DNA from: Phyllobacterium sp. T1293
Lineage (GTDB): Bacteria; Pseudomonadota; Alphaproteobacteria; Rhizobiales; Rhizobiaceae
Assembly (NCBI RefSeq): GCF_020731415.2
Contig: NZ_CP088273.1
Coordinates: forward strand, 1,617,001-1,681,000
Length of the DNA stretch: 64,000 nucleotides
Direction of reading: 5' to 3'
The notes under the pieces were generated by a model that did not search any database, had not been told where the DNA came from, and was given only the letters and a program-made list of their open reading frames with translations. Position 1 is the stretch's first letter. Every line of letters begins with the position of its first letter. The position numbers were made by a program, and so were the translations under genes. This document shows, one piece after another, positions 46,929-56,995 of the stretch.

Positions 46929-48089
46929 ATGACCATGATTACAACCACAGATCAGCTTGACCAGGCTGTAGCCGCCCTTTCGCAATCCGATTTCGTAACC
47001 GTCGATACGGAGTTCATCCGGGAGACCACGTTCTGGCCGGAGCTTTGCGTTATCCAGCTTGCATCTCCTGATCATACTGCCATTGTCGACGCTCTCGCGC
47101 CGGGTCTCGATCTTGCGCCGTTTTTCCGGCTGATGGCCGATGAAACCATCGTCAAGGTGTTTCACGCCGCGCGGCAGGACATCGAGATTATTTTCCATCT
47201 CGGCAATCTGATCCCTCACCCTGTTTTCGATACGCAGGTTGCGGCGATGGTTTGCGGCTTTGGCGATGCGATTGCCTATGACCAGCTGGTGCAGCGGGTT
47301 AATGGAGCGCAGATCGACAAATCCTCGCGCTTTACCGACTGGCGTCGTCGCCCTCTCTCCGACAAGCAGCTGGATTACGCATTGGCTGACGTAACGCACC
47401 TGCGTGATGTTTATCTCTATCTCAACAAGAAGCTTGAGGAAGAAGGCCGCACGGACTGGGTTCTCGATGAGATGAAGGTGCTGACCGCCCGCGAAACCTA
47501 TGACATGCACCCTGACGATGCATGGAAGCGCCTGAAAATGCGCCTGCGCAAGCCGCAGGAACTGGCCGTATTGCGCAGCGTTGCCGCATGGCGGGAACGG
47601 GAAGCGCGCGAGCGCAATGTGCCGCGCGGCCGTGTTCTCAAGGACGATGCCATTTACGAAATTGCCCAGCAGCAGCCACGCGATGTGGAAGCGATGGGCC
47701 GCCTTCGCACGATCCCCAAGGGTTGGGAGCGCTCCAGTATCGCAACCGGCCTGCTCAATGCGGTCAACATTGCACTCGACCTGCCAAAGGAAGACATGCC
47801 GCGCCTGCCGAAATCCGTGCAGTCGCCTGAAGGTGCCGGTGCCGCTGCGGAGCTTTTGAAAGTTCTGCTGCGTCTGGTAACGGAAGAACACGGCGTTGCC
47901 GCCAAGGTTGTGGCGACATCGGATGAAATCGACCGGATTGCTGCGGAAGGCGATGCCGACGATATTCCGGCTCTGCAAGGCTGGCGCCGCGAAGTTTTCG
48001 GCGAAAAGGCGCTGCAGCTGATCAATGGCGAGCTTTGCCTGAAATTTGAGAACAAGCGAATCCGGGCTGTGCCCTGCGCAGACCTATAG
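46929..48089 (+). CDS. rnd: Ribonuclease D
   Basis: The 386-residue protein has the three exonuclease motifs: Exo I VTVDTEFIRET, Exo II VFHAARQDIEI and Exo III YALADVTHLRDVY. HRDC-like helices (ELAVLRSVAAWREREARERN, PRGRVLKDDAIYEIAQQQP) follow. It trims the 3' ends of tRNA precursors. The length is near the E. coli enzyme. It stands divergently from aspS, with its own leader of about 236 bases. Confidence 0.94.
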   Translation: MTMITTTDQLDQAVAALSQSDFVTVDTEFIRETTFWPELCVIQLASPDHTAIVDALAPGLDLAPFFRLMADETIVKVFHAARQDIEIIFHLGNLIPHPVFDTQVAAMVCGFGDAIAYDQLVQRVNGAQIDKSSRFTDWRRRPLSDKQLDYALADVTHLRDVYLYLNKKLEEEGRTDWVLDEMKVLTARETYDMHPDDAWKRLKMRLRKPQELAVLRSVAAWREREARERNVPRGRVLKDDAIYEIAQQQPRDVEAMGRLRTIPKGWERSSIATGLLNAVNIALDLPKEDMPRLPKSVQSPEGAGAAAELLKVLLRLVTEEHGVAAKVVATSDEIDRIAAEGDADDIPALQGWRREVFGEKALQLINGELCLKFENKRIRAVPCADL

Positions 48090-48166
48090 TTCGGTGCGGG
48101 CCGAAATATCGGCCCGTTCAAACCAGCTAGCATCGGCCATTGAAACCATGCTGATGCGAGGCAATA

Positions 48167-49084
48167 ATGTCTGATACCCCCACTCAAGACTTTTCGTTGA
48201 CGAGAGAATTGGTGCTGCTTGCCGTTCTTGCGACGCTGTGGGGTGCCTCCTACACCTTCATCAAGATCGGGGTGGAAACTATCCCGCCCGTCACCTTCAT
48301 TGCCGCGCGGACTTTGATTGCCGGTGGATTGCTGCTCGTCATCATAAAAATGCGCGGTCTTTCGCTGCCCCGCGACCCTGCGGTGTGGAAGCGCTTTTTC
48401 ATTCAGGCCTGTATCAACAGTGTCGTTCCGTTTACTTTGGTCGCCTGGGCCGAACAGACTGTGAATGCCGGGCTCGCCACCATTTTGAATTCAACAACGC
48501 CCATCTTCGCTTTTTTGCTGACCGCGCTGATCACCCGGCATGAGCCTGTGACCACCCGCAAGGTTTTTGGCGTTGCGGCAGGTGTTGTCGGCATTTCGCT
48601 GATTATCGGGCTTGAAGCATTCAACGGGATTGGCAAGGAACTGGTGGCGCAACTTGCCATCGTTGCCGCAACGATTTCCTATGCGGTCGCAGCGATCTTC
48701 GGCAAAGGTTTTAAAGGGCTTGACCCGATGATGCCAGCGGCTGGATCGATGATCTGCGGTGCGGTCATTCTCATTCCCGTCAGCCTCGTGGTCGACCAGC
48801 CTTGGACCTTGGCACCCTCAGCGCATTCCTTGCTGGCACTGCTTGGCCTATCCGTGTTTTCGACCGCCCTCGCCTTTGTGATCTATTTCCGGCTGATCAA
48901 TACGCTAGGTACCGTTGGCGCGACATCGCAGGCCTATCTGCGTGTGCCAATTGGCGTCGGCATCGGCGTCCTGTTTCTCGGCGAGAGCCTGACATCAACA
49001 GCATGGATTGGCCTCGTCTGCGTTATCGCAGGCGTTGCAGCTATGACCTTGCCAGCGCGCAAGCGGGCAACTGTTCCTGCTTAA
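48167..49084 (+). CDS. EamA/DMT-family transporter
   Basis: The 305-residue product has ten helices in two EamA halves: LVLLAVLATLWGASYTFIKI, LNSTTPIFAFLLTALITRHE, and YLRVPIGVGIGVLFLGESL with conserved Pro and Glu. It is not the same as the EamA gene at 34979. The substrate is unknown; relatives export amino acids or metabolites. It overlaps the convergent DUF3088 gene by 4 bases. Confidence 0.9.
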   Translation: MSDTPTQDFSLTRELVLLAVLATLWGASYTFIKIGVETIPPVTFIAARTLIAGGLLLVIIKMRGLSLPRDPAVWKRFFIQACINSVVPFTLVAWAEQTVNAGLATILNSTTPIFAFLLTALITRHEPVTTRKVFGVAAGVVGISLIIGLEAFNGIGKELVAQLAIVAATISYAVAAIFGKGFKGLDPMMPAAGSMICGAVILIPVSLVVDQPWTLAPSAHSLLALLGLSVFSTALAFVIYFRLINTLGTVGATSQAYLRVPIGVGIGVLFLGESLTSTAWIGLVCVIAGVAAMTLPARKRATVPA

Positions 49085-49452
49085 GGATGTGCTTCTGGAA
49101 AACCGTGCCGCTCAGTCAATGCTTTCAAAATGGCGTCCTTGTCTGAAATGAAAGCATGGCCGTTATAGACGCCTGTCTGAAAGGCGGATGTTTCTCCGGT
49201 TGCCAGCACAAGCAATGGAAGCGACTGGTTCTCGCTTCCAAGCAGTGCCACAACGTCCTGACGTGGCCTTGGCCAAGCAATCCGATGCACATCAAGGCCT
49301 TTGGCAAGCGCGGGAAAGGATGCGAGAACCCCTTCCATCAGCGCGCAATGCCAGCAGTAAAAGCGCTTGCCCGGATAGGCGGGGTCCTCAAAATCAGGGC
49401 GAAGAAGAAAAAGCTGATCCTTCGTGATTTGTGTCACTGCATCAATCTCCAT
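49081..49452 (-). CDS. DUF3088-family protein
   Basis: The 123-residue product has FLLRPDFEDPAYPGKRFYCWHCALMEGVLASFP, a segment I recognise as DUF3088; it contains CWHC, which resembles a thioredoxin-type CxxC, and later LPLLVLATGE. No signal peptide is present. It lies 19 bases upstream of the ppx stop on the same strand, but the direction of transcription makes it downstream of ppx. Function unknown. Confidence 0.8.
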   Translation of the reverse strand: MEIDAVTQITKDQLFLLRPDFEDPAYPGKRFYCWHCALMEGVLASFPALAKGLDVHRIAWPRPRQDVVALLGSENQSLPLLVLATGETSAFQTGVYNGHAFISDKDAILKALTERHGFPEAHP

Positions 49453-49471
49453 CCAGAAATGAGAAAGCCGG

Positions 49472-50983
49472 TTATTTGCCGATGGCCATTTTCAAGGTCT
49501 TGCCTGTCAGTTTTGCCAATTGCTGCAAACGTCCCTCGGGAACATCGCCGATCAGATCAGCATTCTTCGCCGCCACTTCCAGATAAAGGCCATCGGAAGC
49601 CTGTTTCCATGAAAGGTTCGGAACAACCCCGGCCATGGATGCAGAGAACGGATAGACAATCCGCATGATCGCGGCCAACACCTTGGAATACTCAAGCAGT
49701 CGCGGGCTGGCGAGCGAGGCCAGCTCTGGATCGGCCGAACTGTTGGCAACGCCCTCGTGCCGGAAGAAATTGGCAAGCGCGATATAGGCCCGGCCCGGAT
49801 GATCAATACCGACAAACGCCGCATTGGAGATCATGTTCAGTGCTTGCGAACCGCGATAATCAGGATGGGCGCGCCAGCTGATATCGGCAATCAGGCAGGC
49901 AGCACGGCGATAACGTTTCTCATCCTCTGTTTCATTATAGCCGAGAGCGGCAAAGGCTTCGCCGCTCCAGTCTGCCAGCTCGCGCGCATAGGCCGGTGAG
50001 CGGGCACGCAAAACAGCAAGCTCATCGGCAGCTGATATCAGTGGATCTTCAAGACGTTCGGATTCCGACAGCAACGAGAAGAGAAAACCTTCACGCACGC
50101 CAAGTGCAGAGAACACAACCTTTGACGGGCGCATCTTGCGGATTGTTTCCAGCAAGGCGATGGCACCGTAGGACAGGAGCGCGCGACGGTTTTTCGACAC
50201 ATCTTCAATACCGCGCATATTGTCGAGATTGCCGTCGGCGACACGTTTGAGAAAACGCTGGGCTTCCTCAAACGGTATCTCGTAGTGATGCATGACATGC
50301 AAAGGATAGTGCTCGGCGCTCATATGCAGCTTGGCGAGGTTTCGCCATGTGCCGCCAACCGCATAAAATGCGCGGCCCTTGCCCTTGGCCAGCAGCTTTG
50401 CCGATTCCAATGTCTTCTTGGCGATCTCGGACGCTTGGGACAGATCACCGTTCGACATATCCTGCAAACGCAGGCCGCCAAGCGGCAGCGTTATGCCATC
50501 GCCGATCGTGCGGCCCTTGACATCAACCAGTTCAAGACTGCCACCACCAAGATCGCCCGCAATGCCATCCGGATCGTGAAAACCCGAGATAACACCAAGT
50601 GCGGAGTAATAGGCTTCCTCACGGCCAGACAGAACCTTGATCGGCTCACCCAGAACGATTTCAGCCTGTGCGATAAAATCAGGGCCATTTTCGGCTTCGC
50701 GCGCGGCGGCTGTCGCCAGCACATCAAGCGAACGGGCACCGGCCTGATCAGCCAAGGCACGGAAGCGGCGCAGTGCGCGCAAGGCGCTCTGCACGGCTTT
50801 TTCATTCAGCTTGCCGGTTTTGACCAATCCCTTGCCCAAACCACACAGAATCTTCTCATTGAAAAGCACTGTGGGCGAGCGGGTAACACCTTCATAAACG
50901 ACCAGACGTACAGAGTTCGAGCCGATGTCGATGACACCGGCCGGATGACGCCCCTGCACGCGTCCCTGTGCTGCGGAAATCAT
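49472..50983 (-). CDS. ppx: Exopolyphosphatase, Ppx/GppA family
   Basis: The 503-residue protein has [17 protein letters not shown] and [13 protein letters not shown], the two phosphate-binding loops of the ASKHA fold, and [16 protein letters not shown]. It removes terminal phosphates from polyphosphate or guanosine pentaphosphate. It overlaps ppk by 4 bases (ATGA), so synthesis and breakdown are co-translated. Confidence 0.94.
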   Translation of the reverse strand: MISAAQGRVQGRHPAGVIDIGSNSVRLVVYEGVTRSPTVLFNEKILCGLGKGLVKTGKLNEKAVQSALRALRRFRALADQAGARSLDVLATAAAREAENGPDFIAQAEIVLGEPIKVLSGREEAYYSALGVISGFHDPDGIAGDLGGGSLELVDVKGRTIGDGITLPLGGLRLQDMSNGDLSQASEIAKKTLESAKLLAKGKGRAFYAVGGTWRNLAKLHMSAEHYPLHVMHHYEIPFEEAQRFLKRVADGNLDNMRGIEDVSKNRRALLSYGAIALLETIRKMRPSKVVFSALGVREGFLFSLLSESERLEDPLISAADELAVLRARSPAYARELADWSGEAFAALGYNETEDEKRYRRAACLIADISWRAHPDYRGSQALNMISNAAFVGIDHPGRAYIALANFFRHEGVANSSADPELASLASPRLLEYSKVLAAIMRIVYPFSASMAGVVPNLSWKQASDGLYLEVAAKNADLIGDVPEGRLQQLAKLTGKTLKMAIGK

Positions 50984-53181
50984 GCAGTCTTGTTTTTCGC
51001 TGCTTTGGATCGCTTACGGTGGGCGATCAAGCGTGGTGCTGAAGACTTCAGCGACTTGCCGCGGCCAGACAGGCTGGGATTTGTCATGAAATATTCCTGC
51101 GCGTTAAAAGCATCTTCTCCATCTGCCGGACTGATCCGACGCGACGTACCGTCTGCTAGTAACTCGTAACTCTGCTGGTTGTCGAGAAGGTTTGCCAGCA
51201 TAATCTGTGAAAGAAGCTGTTGATGCACAGTTGGATTGGTGATCGGAACCAAGGTTTCAACACGTCGGTCAAGATTGCGCGTCATCATATCGGCAGAACC
51301 AATATAAACGAGCGCTTTTTCCGAAGGCAGCCCTTCGCCATTGCCGAAGCAGAAGATTCGGCTGTGTTCGAGGAAACGACCAACGATGGATTTGGCGCGG
51401 ATCGTATCGGAAAGGCCCGGAACCTGCGGTCGCAAGCAGCAGATACCGCGCACGATCAGGTCAATATCCACGCCGTTCGAGCTGGCTTTATACAGAGCAT
51501 CAATGATCTGCGGATCAACCAGCGAATTCATCTTCATCCAGATGGCAGCCGGGCGGCCAGCCTTGGCGTAGGCGATTTCTTCCTCAATATGCTGGAGAAT
51601 GCGCGGCCGCAATGTCGTTGGCGATACGGCAATGCCCATTTCGCCCGAGGGCTGGGTGTAGCCAGTGATGAAGTTGAAAATCTGGGCAACATCACGGCCA
51701 ATGGATGGCTCGCAGGTGAAGAATGACAGGTCGGTGTAAATCTTGGCGGTGATCGGGTGATAATTGCCCGTGCCAAGATGCACATAGCTGCGCAGCTTCT
51801 GTTCCTCACGCCGCACGACCAGCGACATTTTCGCGTGGGTTTTCAGCTCGATAAAGCCGAAAACGACCTGAACACCAGCGCGTTCCAGATCGCGTGCCCA
51901 GCGGATATTGGCTTCTTCGTCAAAGCGCGCCTTCAATTCCACCAGCGCTGTGACCGACTTGCCCGCATCGGCTGCATCGATCAGCGCACGGACAATCGGG
52001 CTGTCATTGGAAGTGCGGTACAGCGTCTGCTTGATGGCAACCACTTCCGGATCGGCAGCGGCCTGACGCAGGAACTGCACAACAACATCGAAGGATTCGT
52101 AGGGGTGATGAACCACGATGTCCTTTTCGCGGATCGCAGCAAAACAATCACCGCCATGCTCGCGCACGCGCTCGGGGAAACGTGGATTGTAAGGCACGAA
52201 TTTCAGATCGCCGCGTGGAATGCTGACGATTTCGGAGATCGTGTTCAGCGCCAGAAGACCTTCGAGAACGCTGATACGGTTGTCAGGAACGCCGAGTTCG
52301 GTCGCCACGAAAGCGCGCAGGGATTCAGGCATTTCATCATCGAACTCGATGCGGATCACCTGACCGCGCCGACGGCGCTTTAGCGCGCTTTCGAACAGGC
52401 GCACCAGATCTTCGGCCTCTTCTTCCACTTCAATATCGCTGTCACGGATGATGCGGAATGTACCAGCTCCCTTCACCTCATAGCCGGGGAACAGGCGTCC
52501 GGTGAACAGGCTGATGGCATCCTCAAGTGTCAGGAAGCGGAAACGGCCAGCATCATCAGGAATCTGAATGAAACGTTTCAAAGCCTGCGGCAGACGCAAA
52601 AGCGCGGTCATCGGGCGATTATCCGTGCTCCGGCTCAAGAGCATCGCGATGGTGAAACCGAGATTGGGAATGAATGGAAACGGATGTGCCGGATCGATGG
52701 AGAGTGGCGTGAGCACTGGATAGATGGTTTCAAGGAAGTGATCCTCAAGCCAGAGCCGCTCGGTTCTAGTCAGCTTATCAGGGCGGACAATCTCGATGTT
52801 CTCGGCCAGCATCTCCACGCGCAGTTCGTTGAAACGCAGCTGTTGGGCCGCCTGCAGCTTGCCGACTTCATCAAGGACGAATTCCAGCTGTTCCTGCGGC
52901 GTGCGCCCGTCGGGGCTGCGGTTGGAAACGCCTGCACGCACCTGGCCCGCAAGGCCAGCGATACGCACCATAAAGAACTCGTCCAGATTGGCAGCGGAGA
53001 TTGACAGGAAGCGCAAACGCTCCAGCAGCGGCTGATGCAGATTATGGGCTTCTTCCAGAACGCGGCGATTGAACTGCAACCAGGAAAACTCGCGATTGAC
53101 GAAGCGATCGACACTGCTGTGCAGATCCGGCAGATCGATGGCCTCGACTGCATTCGTTATGGCGGGTGACTGATCGTTCAT
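50980..53181 (-). CDS. ppk: Polyphosphate kinase 1
   Basis: The 733-residue product has [55 protein letters not shown] (phosphorylated His region) and [10 protein letters not shown] near the C-terminus. It makes polyphosphate from ATP at the membrane. GGAG lies 7 bases before the ATG used (MNDQSPAIT); the ATG two codons earlier is too close to it. The C-terminal tail is strongly basic. Confidence 0.96.
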   Translation of the reverse strand: MNDQSPAITNAVEAIDLPDLHSSVDRFVNREFSWLQFNRRVLEEAHNLHQPLLERLRFLSISAANLDEFFMVRIAGLAGQVRAGVSNRSPDGRTPQEQLEFVLDEVGKLQAAQQLRFNELRVEMLAENIEIVRPDKLTRTERLWLEDHFLETIYPVLTPLSIDPAHPFPFIPNLGFTIAMLLSRSTDNRPMTALLRLPQALKRFIQIPDDAGRFRFLTLEDAISLFTGRLFPGYEVKGAGTFRIIRDSDIEVEEEAEDLVRLFESALKRRRRGQVIRIEFDDEMPESLRAFVATELGVPDNRISVLEGLLALNTISEIVSIPRGDLKFVPYNPRFPERVREHGGDCFAAIREKDIVVHHPYESFDVVVQFLRQAAADPEVVAIKQTLYRTSNDSPIVRALIDAADAGKSVTALVELKARFDEEANIRWARDLERAGVQVVFGFIELKTHAKMSLVVRREEQKLRSYVHLGTGNYHPITAKIYTDLSFFTCEPSIGRDVAQIFNFITGYTQPSGEMGIAVSPTTLRPRILQHIEEEIAYAKAGRPAAIWMKMNSLVDPQIIDALYKASSNGVDIDLIVRGICCLRPQVPGLSDTIRAKSIVGRFLEHSRIFCFGNGEGLPSEKALVYIGSADMMTRNLDRRVETLVPITNPTVHQQLLSQIMLANLLDNQQSYELLADGTSRRISPADGEDAFNAQEYFMTNPSLSGRGKSLKSSAPRLIAHRKRSKAAKNKTA

Positions 53182-53519
53182 TGTCATTCTCCGATTAGAA
53201 TAGTCCCGTCAAACGCGGAATCACAGGCCACAATAGAGAAGTCTCTTGAAGCTTTTATAGCAGTCGCCGCAAATTCTCGTTCGCCCGATAAAATATCAAC
53301 GCCCCAAAGAGCTTACACCGGAATTGCAGCGTTTCGCGACGAAATTCTAAGCCGGATGAATAGTGACGAGGCCGCCAAAGCGGCATTTGTCACGGGATGA
53401 ACCGCACTTGTGTCAGATTGCCTCGCTTTGAGGCAACAGAAGCGATTTTCATAATGGCAGAATTGCTCTATGAGGGAGGCAATACTAATGCGTATTGACC
53501 GAAAGCTCAGGAGCGACAC
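53182..53519. other. Intergenic region with a nested hairpin
   Basis: No gene was seen. The stem-in-stem GTGAC-GAG-GCCGC-CAAA-GCGGC-ATTT-GTCAC lies at 53363-53393. Confidence 0.6.
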
Positions 53520-53768
53520 ATGGCTGGACACAGCATTCCCCACTTCCAGAACAGCGCTGGCCACGCCGCCATCAGCATCGGCGTGAAGGAATTCATGTGC
53601 GTCGGTGCCAATCCACCTTTCGATCATCCGCATGTTTTCCTCGATCTTGGCGACGATAACGAAAAAGTCTGCCCCTACTGCTCGACGCTCTATCGTTATG
53701 ACGCATCACTCGGCGCGGAAGAGACTATTCCTGCGGGTTGCACCTATGTGGACAACAAGGCCGCCTGA
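53520..53768 (+). CDS. Zinc-finger (CHCC-type) protein
   Basis: The 82-residue protein has Cys27 in FMCVGANPPFDHPHVFLDLG (with His36/His38), then CPYC (Cys51, Cys54) and LYRY. This is the zf-CHCC domain found alone in alphaproteobacteria and in the NDUFS6 subunit of complex I, so a respiratory-chain link is likely. AGGAG precedes the ATG by 7 bases. The flavoprotein follows immediately. Confidence 0.92.
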   Translation: MAGHSIPHFQNSAGHAAISIGVKEFMCVGANPPFDHPHVFLDLGDDNEKVCPYCSTLYRYDASLGAEETIPAGCTYVDNKAA

Positions 53769-55034
53769 TTGCAAACGCCCGTCATCGACCTGAAGACGGC
53801 CCGCAACAGGCGAACCCCCAACCCTGATCAGATCATTATTGCCGGCGCCGGTATTGCCGGTCTGACTTTGGCGCTGGCGCTCAGCGCCAGAGGATTTGCA
53901 GTCCAGATATTCGAGAAGAGCGCTGTTCTTGCCGAAGCCGGGGCTGGTATACAGCTTTCGCCCAATGCAACGCGTCTCCTGCGACGCCTCGGTGTGCTTG
54001 ACCGCCTGATGCCCGCATCGGTACAGCCAGATGCCGTTTGTCTGCAGGACGGGATAAGCGGCAACACGCTTCTGCATCTACCCATGGGCAAAGGCGCGGA
54101 AGAACGCTGGCATTCCCCCTACATTGTCTGTCATCGCGCGGACCTGCAACGCGCATTGCTCGCCGAGGTCCGCAGCCGCGATAATATTGCCATGCAATTG
54201 GAATCCTCTGTAACTCATCATCGAAGCGATGCGCAGGGTGTGATGGTGCGTGTCCAATATAATGACCGTATCGAGGAACATCACGGTGCCTTGCTGGTCG
54301 GGGCTGATGGTGTCTGGTCGATTTTGCGTAATGCAGCATCTGACCATGATCAGGCGCGCTATACCGGTTCTATCGCCTGGCGTGCCTCAGTTCCAATTAG
54401 CCGCTTGCCCGCATCGTTCACCGCCCTTCTGCCCGAAGGAAAAAATGTGGTCGCCTGGACCGGCAGCAACGCGCATCTGATAGCCTACCCCATGCGTTCA
54501 GGCGAGATGATGAATTTCGTGGCCGTAGCCCGCGACCGGAAAAGCGGTGGCCGTTGGGATGTCGAAATCAGCCCCGATGCACCAAGTCAGAACTTTGCCA
54601 AGGATTTCTACGCGTGGCATCCGGGTATTCGCGATCTGGTCCTGTCCGTCGGTCCATGGACGCCGTGGCGGCTGTTCGAGATGAAGCGCTGTCACTTTCT
54701 GCAGGACAACAGGCTTGTGCTGATCGGCGATGCTGCCCATGCAATGACGCCCTATGCGGCGCAAGGTGCAGCCATGGCGATCGAGGACGCCTGCGCCCTC
54801 GCCGCAACGCTTGATGAGCAGAAGGAACACTGGCCGAGAGAACTAGCGGCCTATGCCAAAAGCCGAACACGACGCATTGAATCGGTCATACGCCGCGGCG
54901 CACTCAATCAACTGGCCTATCACGCGAAGGGACCGGTTGCCCTTGCCCGCAATCTGCTCATGCGCAATCGACCCGTGGAAAAGTTCGTCGCAGGTTTTGA
55001 CTGGCTCTATGGATTTGATGCGGAGTCCAAATAG
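53769..55034 (+). CDS. FAD-dependent monooxygenase (salicylate hydroxylase-like)
   Basis: The 421-residue product has the Rossmann motif IIIAGAGIAGLTLALALSARG, FEKSAVLAEAGAGIQLSPN, a DG motif (LLVGADGVWSILRN) and LVLIGDAAHAMTPYAAQGAA, the GD motif of class A flavoprotein monooxygenases. The probable start is a TTG directly after the zinc-finger stop, with no earlier ATG; AAGG lies about 9 bases before it. The two genes are thus probably one transcript. The substrate is an aromatic or related compound, not resolvable. Confidence 0.88.
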   Translation: MQTPVIDLKTARNRRTPNPDQIIIAGAGIAGLTLALALSARGFAVQIFEKSAVLAEAGAGIQLSPNATRLLRRLGVLDRLMPASVQPDAVCLQDGISGNTLLHLPMGKGAEERWHSPYIVCHRADLQRALLAEVRSRDNIAMQLESSVTHHRSDAQGVMVRVQYNDRIEEHHGALLVGADGVWSILRNAASDHDQARYTGSIAWRASVPISRLPASFTALLPEGKNVVAWTGSNAHLIAYPMRSGEMMNFVAVARDRKSGGRWDVEISPDAPSQNFAKDFYAWHPGIRDLVLSVGPWTPWRLFEMKRCHFLQDNRLVLIGDAAHAMTPYAAQGAAMAIEDACALAATLDEQKEHWPRELAAYAKSRTRRIESVIRRGALNQLAYHAKGPVALARNLLMRNRPVEKFVAGFDWLYGFDAESK

Positions 55035-55040
55035 TACCGA

Positions 55041-55214
55041 TTATTCGGCTGCCGTGGCACGGCGCTCCAATTCGCGAGCGATCGCAGCAAGTCGAATATC
55101 CGTCTTTTTCTGGCTTTGGTCCACTTCGTGTTGGCCATACACAATCGCACCAACGCCCACAATCATTGGCATCACAATCCATGTCAAAAACCAGTAAATC
55201 TCATGGGCGTGCAT
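55041..55214 (-). CDS. Small membrane protein (57 residues), second module
   Basis: This short gene is not in most ORF lists because it is below 60 codons. It opens at an ATG overlapping the stop of the preceding gene (TAATG). The product MHAHEIYWFLTWIVMPMIVG has one helix, then GAIVYGQHEVDQ and an amphipathic tail ending ELERRATAAE. The same layout (helix, then coil, ending in AE) recurs in the paralog at 55765. Function unknown. Confidence 0.65.
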   Translation of the reverse strand: MHAHEIYWFLTWIVMPMIVGVGAIVYGQHEVDQSQKKTDIRLAAIARELERRATAAE

Positions 55215-55513
55215 TAAGACACCCCTCTTTTCAGAATCAATTTTCCCCTAGTATGCAGTCCAAAGGATAACATGCCGCACAGGACCATCGCAATAAACCT
55301 CATCATCAACCAGAAGATGCTGTCCTGTTGAAAAACTGAAGGATTTGTCATCACGTTGATGGCTGGTCCGAAAAAGCCAACCACAATGAGCGCCGTAGAC
55401 AGCCGATCGAGCGCCGAAGCTACATACTTGCGTAACTCGTTATTCCACATTTGCTCTGTTGCAGCGATTTCACGCAATCGCTCGCTGGTTATTTCCTCAA
55501 AGTTCTCCGTCAT
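55214..55513 (-). CDS. Two-helix membrane protein (99 residues), second module
   Basis: The product has a polar helical N-terminus (NNELRKYVASALDRLSTALI), one helix continuing into VVGFFGPAINVMTNPS, then a second (MMRFIAMVLCGMLSFGLHT) and a basic end. It aligns without gaps to the 99-residue protein at 55941, with about 30 identical positions by my count (including KY, DRLSTA, GF-GP, NP, S-GLH, GK). It is translationally coupled to the 57-residue gene. No known family comes to mind. Confidence 0.65.
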   Translation of the reverse strand: MTENFEEITSERLREIAATEQMWNNELRKYVASALDRLSTALIVVGFFGPAINVMTNPSVFQQDSIFWLMMRFIAMVLCGMLSFGLHTRGKLILKRGVS

Positions 55514-55600
55514 TAAAAACTCCGAATGAACGATACTTCAAATAAAAATTAAATTAATCAATTAGTTAACTGGAAATCCGTATGGACGAAACGCCCGCGG

Positions 55601-55713
55601 CTACAAATCATTATAATATTCGAGCGACCACACAAAGCATCGCGGCAGCGGGTTCCAAACCCCCGGTGCGCAGACTACCGGCCCGCAAAATAGCGCTCGT
55701 CCAAGCGTGGCAC
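55601..55713 (-). pseudogene. Relic of a DUF2459/TIGR02117 gene C-terminus
   Basis: On the minus strand this stretch is about three-quarters identical to the last 110 bases of the intact gene at 56312, including the stop region (CAAATCATTATAAT). WT-AILRAG-LRTG is kept in frame, then one extra G shifts the frame and VWNPLP-like and VWSLEYYNDL codons continue in another frame to a TAG. No start or body is present. Confidence 0.75.
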
Positions 55714-55764
55714 CTTCGCATTCGCCACCTTGGTCTGTCCGTGGGCTCGTGAATGCCGGAGAGA

Positions 55765-55944
55765 CTATTCTGCGGGTAATGCCCGTTCACGCAAACGTTG
55801 CCTTGCCCGTGCGATCTGTTGCTTGGACCGCTCGGTTTCTTTTTCAAGCTGATTGAACTCGTATCGAGCGGCAAAAAAACCGCCTATTCCAATAAGATTA
55901 ATCATGAAAATTGCATAAATGAGTATGTTTGAATCAATTGTCAT
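55765..55944 (-). CDS. Small membrane protein (59 residues), first module
   Basis: The ATG overlaps the stop of the 99-residue gene (ATGA). The product has one helix (ILIYAIFMINLIGIGGFFAA) followed by an amphipathic coil (RYEFNQLEKETERSKQQIAR) ending RERALPAE. A TTG start two codons earlier is possible. Layout is shared with the 57-residue protein. Function unknown. Confidence 0.65.
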   Translation of the reverse strand: MTIDSNILIYAIFMINLIGIGGFFAARYEFNQLEKETERSKQQIARARQRLRERALPAE

Positions 55945-56240
55945 TGCCAACCATCTCTCAGTTTAATCTTTCCATAAAGATGCAGGCCGCAGGATATCAT
56001 CAACGCTTGCAACAATCCACAAACGATCAGAAACTTGCCTATCCTGTTGTAATTGCTCAATAGAGCCGGATTCAAAACCGAACCAAAAATCGGTCCAAGA
56101 AACCCCGTGATGAAAATTGCCGTGGAGAGGCGGTCATATGCGGCAACCGTATATTTCAGCACTTCATTGTTGCGGCTCTTCCGCAATAATTCTGCCGCGT
56201 CTATCTGTTTACTAGTCAGCCCCTGAAGATCATCGCTCAT
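55941..56240 (-). CDS. Two-helix membrane protein (99 residues), first module
   Basis: The product has a polar N-terminus (NNEVLKYTVAAYDRLSTAIF), helix 1 through GFLGPIFGSVLNPA, and helix 2 (FLIVCGLLQALMISCGLHL) ending in KIKLRDGWQ. It lies 71 bases after the DUF2459 gene and is translationally coupled to the following small gene. It is paralogous to the protein at 55214. The family is not recognised. Confidence 0.65.
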   Translation of the reverse strand: MSDDLQGLTSKQIDAAELLRKSRNNEVLKYTVAAYDRLSTAIFITGFLGPIFGSVLNPALLSNYNRIGKFLIVCGLLQALMISCGLHLYGKIKLRDGWQ

Positions 56241-56311
56241 AAAAACTCCAAAATAAATTAAATAAAATCAATGGTTTATTTAAAAAAGAAGCGCGGCAAA
56301 AAACACCCGCT

Positions 56312-56995
56312 TTACAAATCATTATAATTTTTGAGCGACCAGACAAGGCTCTGGGGCAACGGATTCCACACCCCCGTGCGCAAACCACCTGCCCGCAAAA
56401 TGGCACCCGTCCACGTGTTGCAACCAAGAAGCGCGGTGAATGTGCCTTTGGCTTCAAAAAAGCGATCATTCGGCCCATAGCCAGCGCCGTCGATCATCAC
56501 CGCTTTTCCTTCTGCGTCCCGCTGGAAGGAGGCCAACATGTTGGCAAGCATGGCGTCGAAAGCCTCCGGGCTGACCAATAAGCGTTGGATCGCAGGCTGG
56601 TTCGTATCGATGGTGCCGATGGGCTCCACATGCATGGCGGATGCGTCATAGGTCAGCCCGCGCATCAAAGGCATGAATTTGAGTTCCGCCCAAGTGGGTG
56701 TCTCCAGATAAAAGCTGCGCCCTCCCCAACCCACAACAATCCAGGCGATACGGGGATCGGTAAGCTGAAAGTTCTCATTCCTTAGAAAAGACAATCGTGC
56801 CAGCACATCCGGATCGGCGGGAAACGCAATGTCCGTATGAATGGGATTGGACAGGAGAAGGACTGTGCGTGGGATCTGCGACGTTTGACCTGTCTGAAAG
56901 AACGGGCGGGGTATCAATGCGCCAGCCACAAAAACCAAAGCAGCGGCCACAAGGACCGCTGCAATGGATTCCAGGATGAGACGCAGAAGTCTCAA
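56312..56995 (-). CDS. DUF2459 / TIGR02117-family exported protein
   Basis: The 227-residue product has an N-terminal membrane helix ([21 protein letters not shown]), then [36 protein letters not shown] and [18 protein letters not shown], a set I recognise from the DUF2459 family of unknown function, often near urease genes. Cys/His residues in NPIHTD and GCNTW could form a catalytic site. Its ATG overlaps the aapP stop by 4 bases, tying it to the transporter operon. A broken partial copy lies downstream. Confidence 0.85.
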   Translation of the reverse strand: MRLLRLILESIAAVLVAAALVFVAGALIPRPFFQTGQTSQIPRTVLLLSNPIHTDIAFPADPDVLARLSFLRNENFQLTDPRIAWIVVGWGGRSFYLETPTWAELKFMPLMRGLTYDASAMHVEPIGTIDTNQPAIQRLLVSPEAFDAMLANMLASFQRDAEGKAVMIDGAGYGPNDRFFEAKGTFTALLGCNTWTGAILRAGGLRTGVWNPLPQSLVWSLKNYNDL

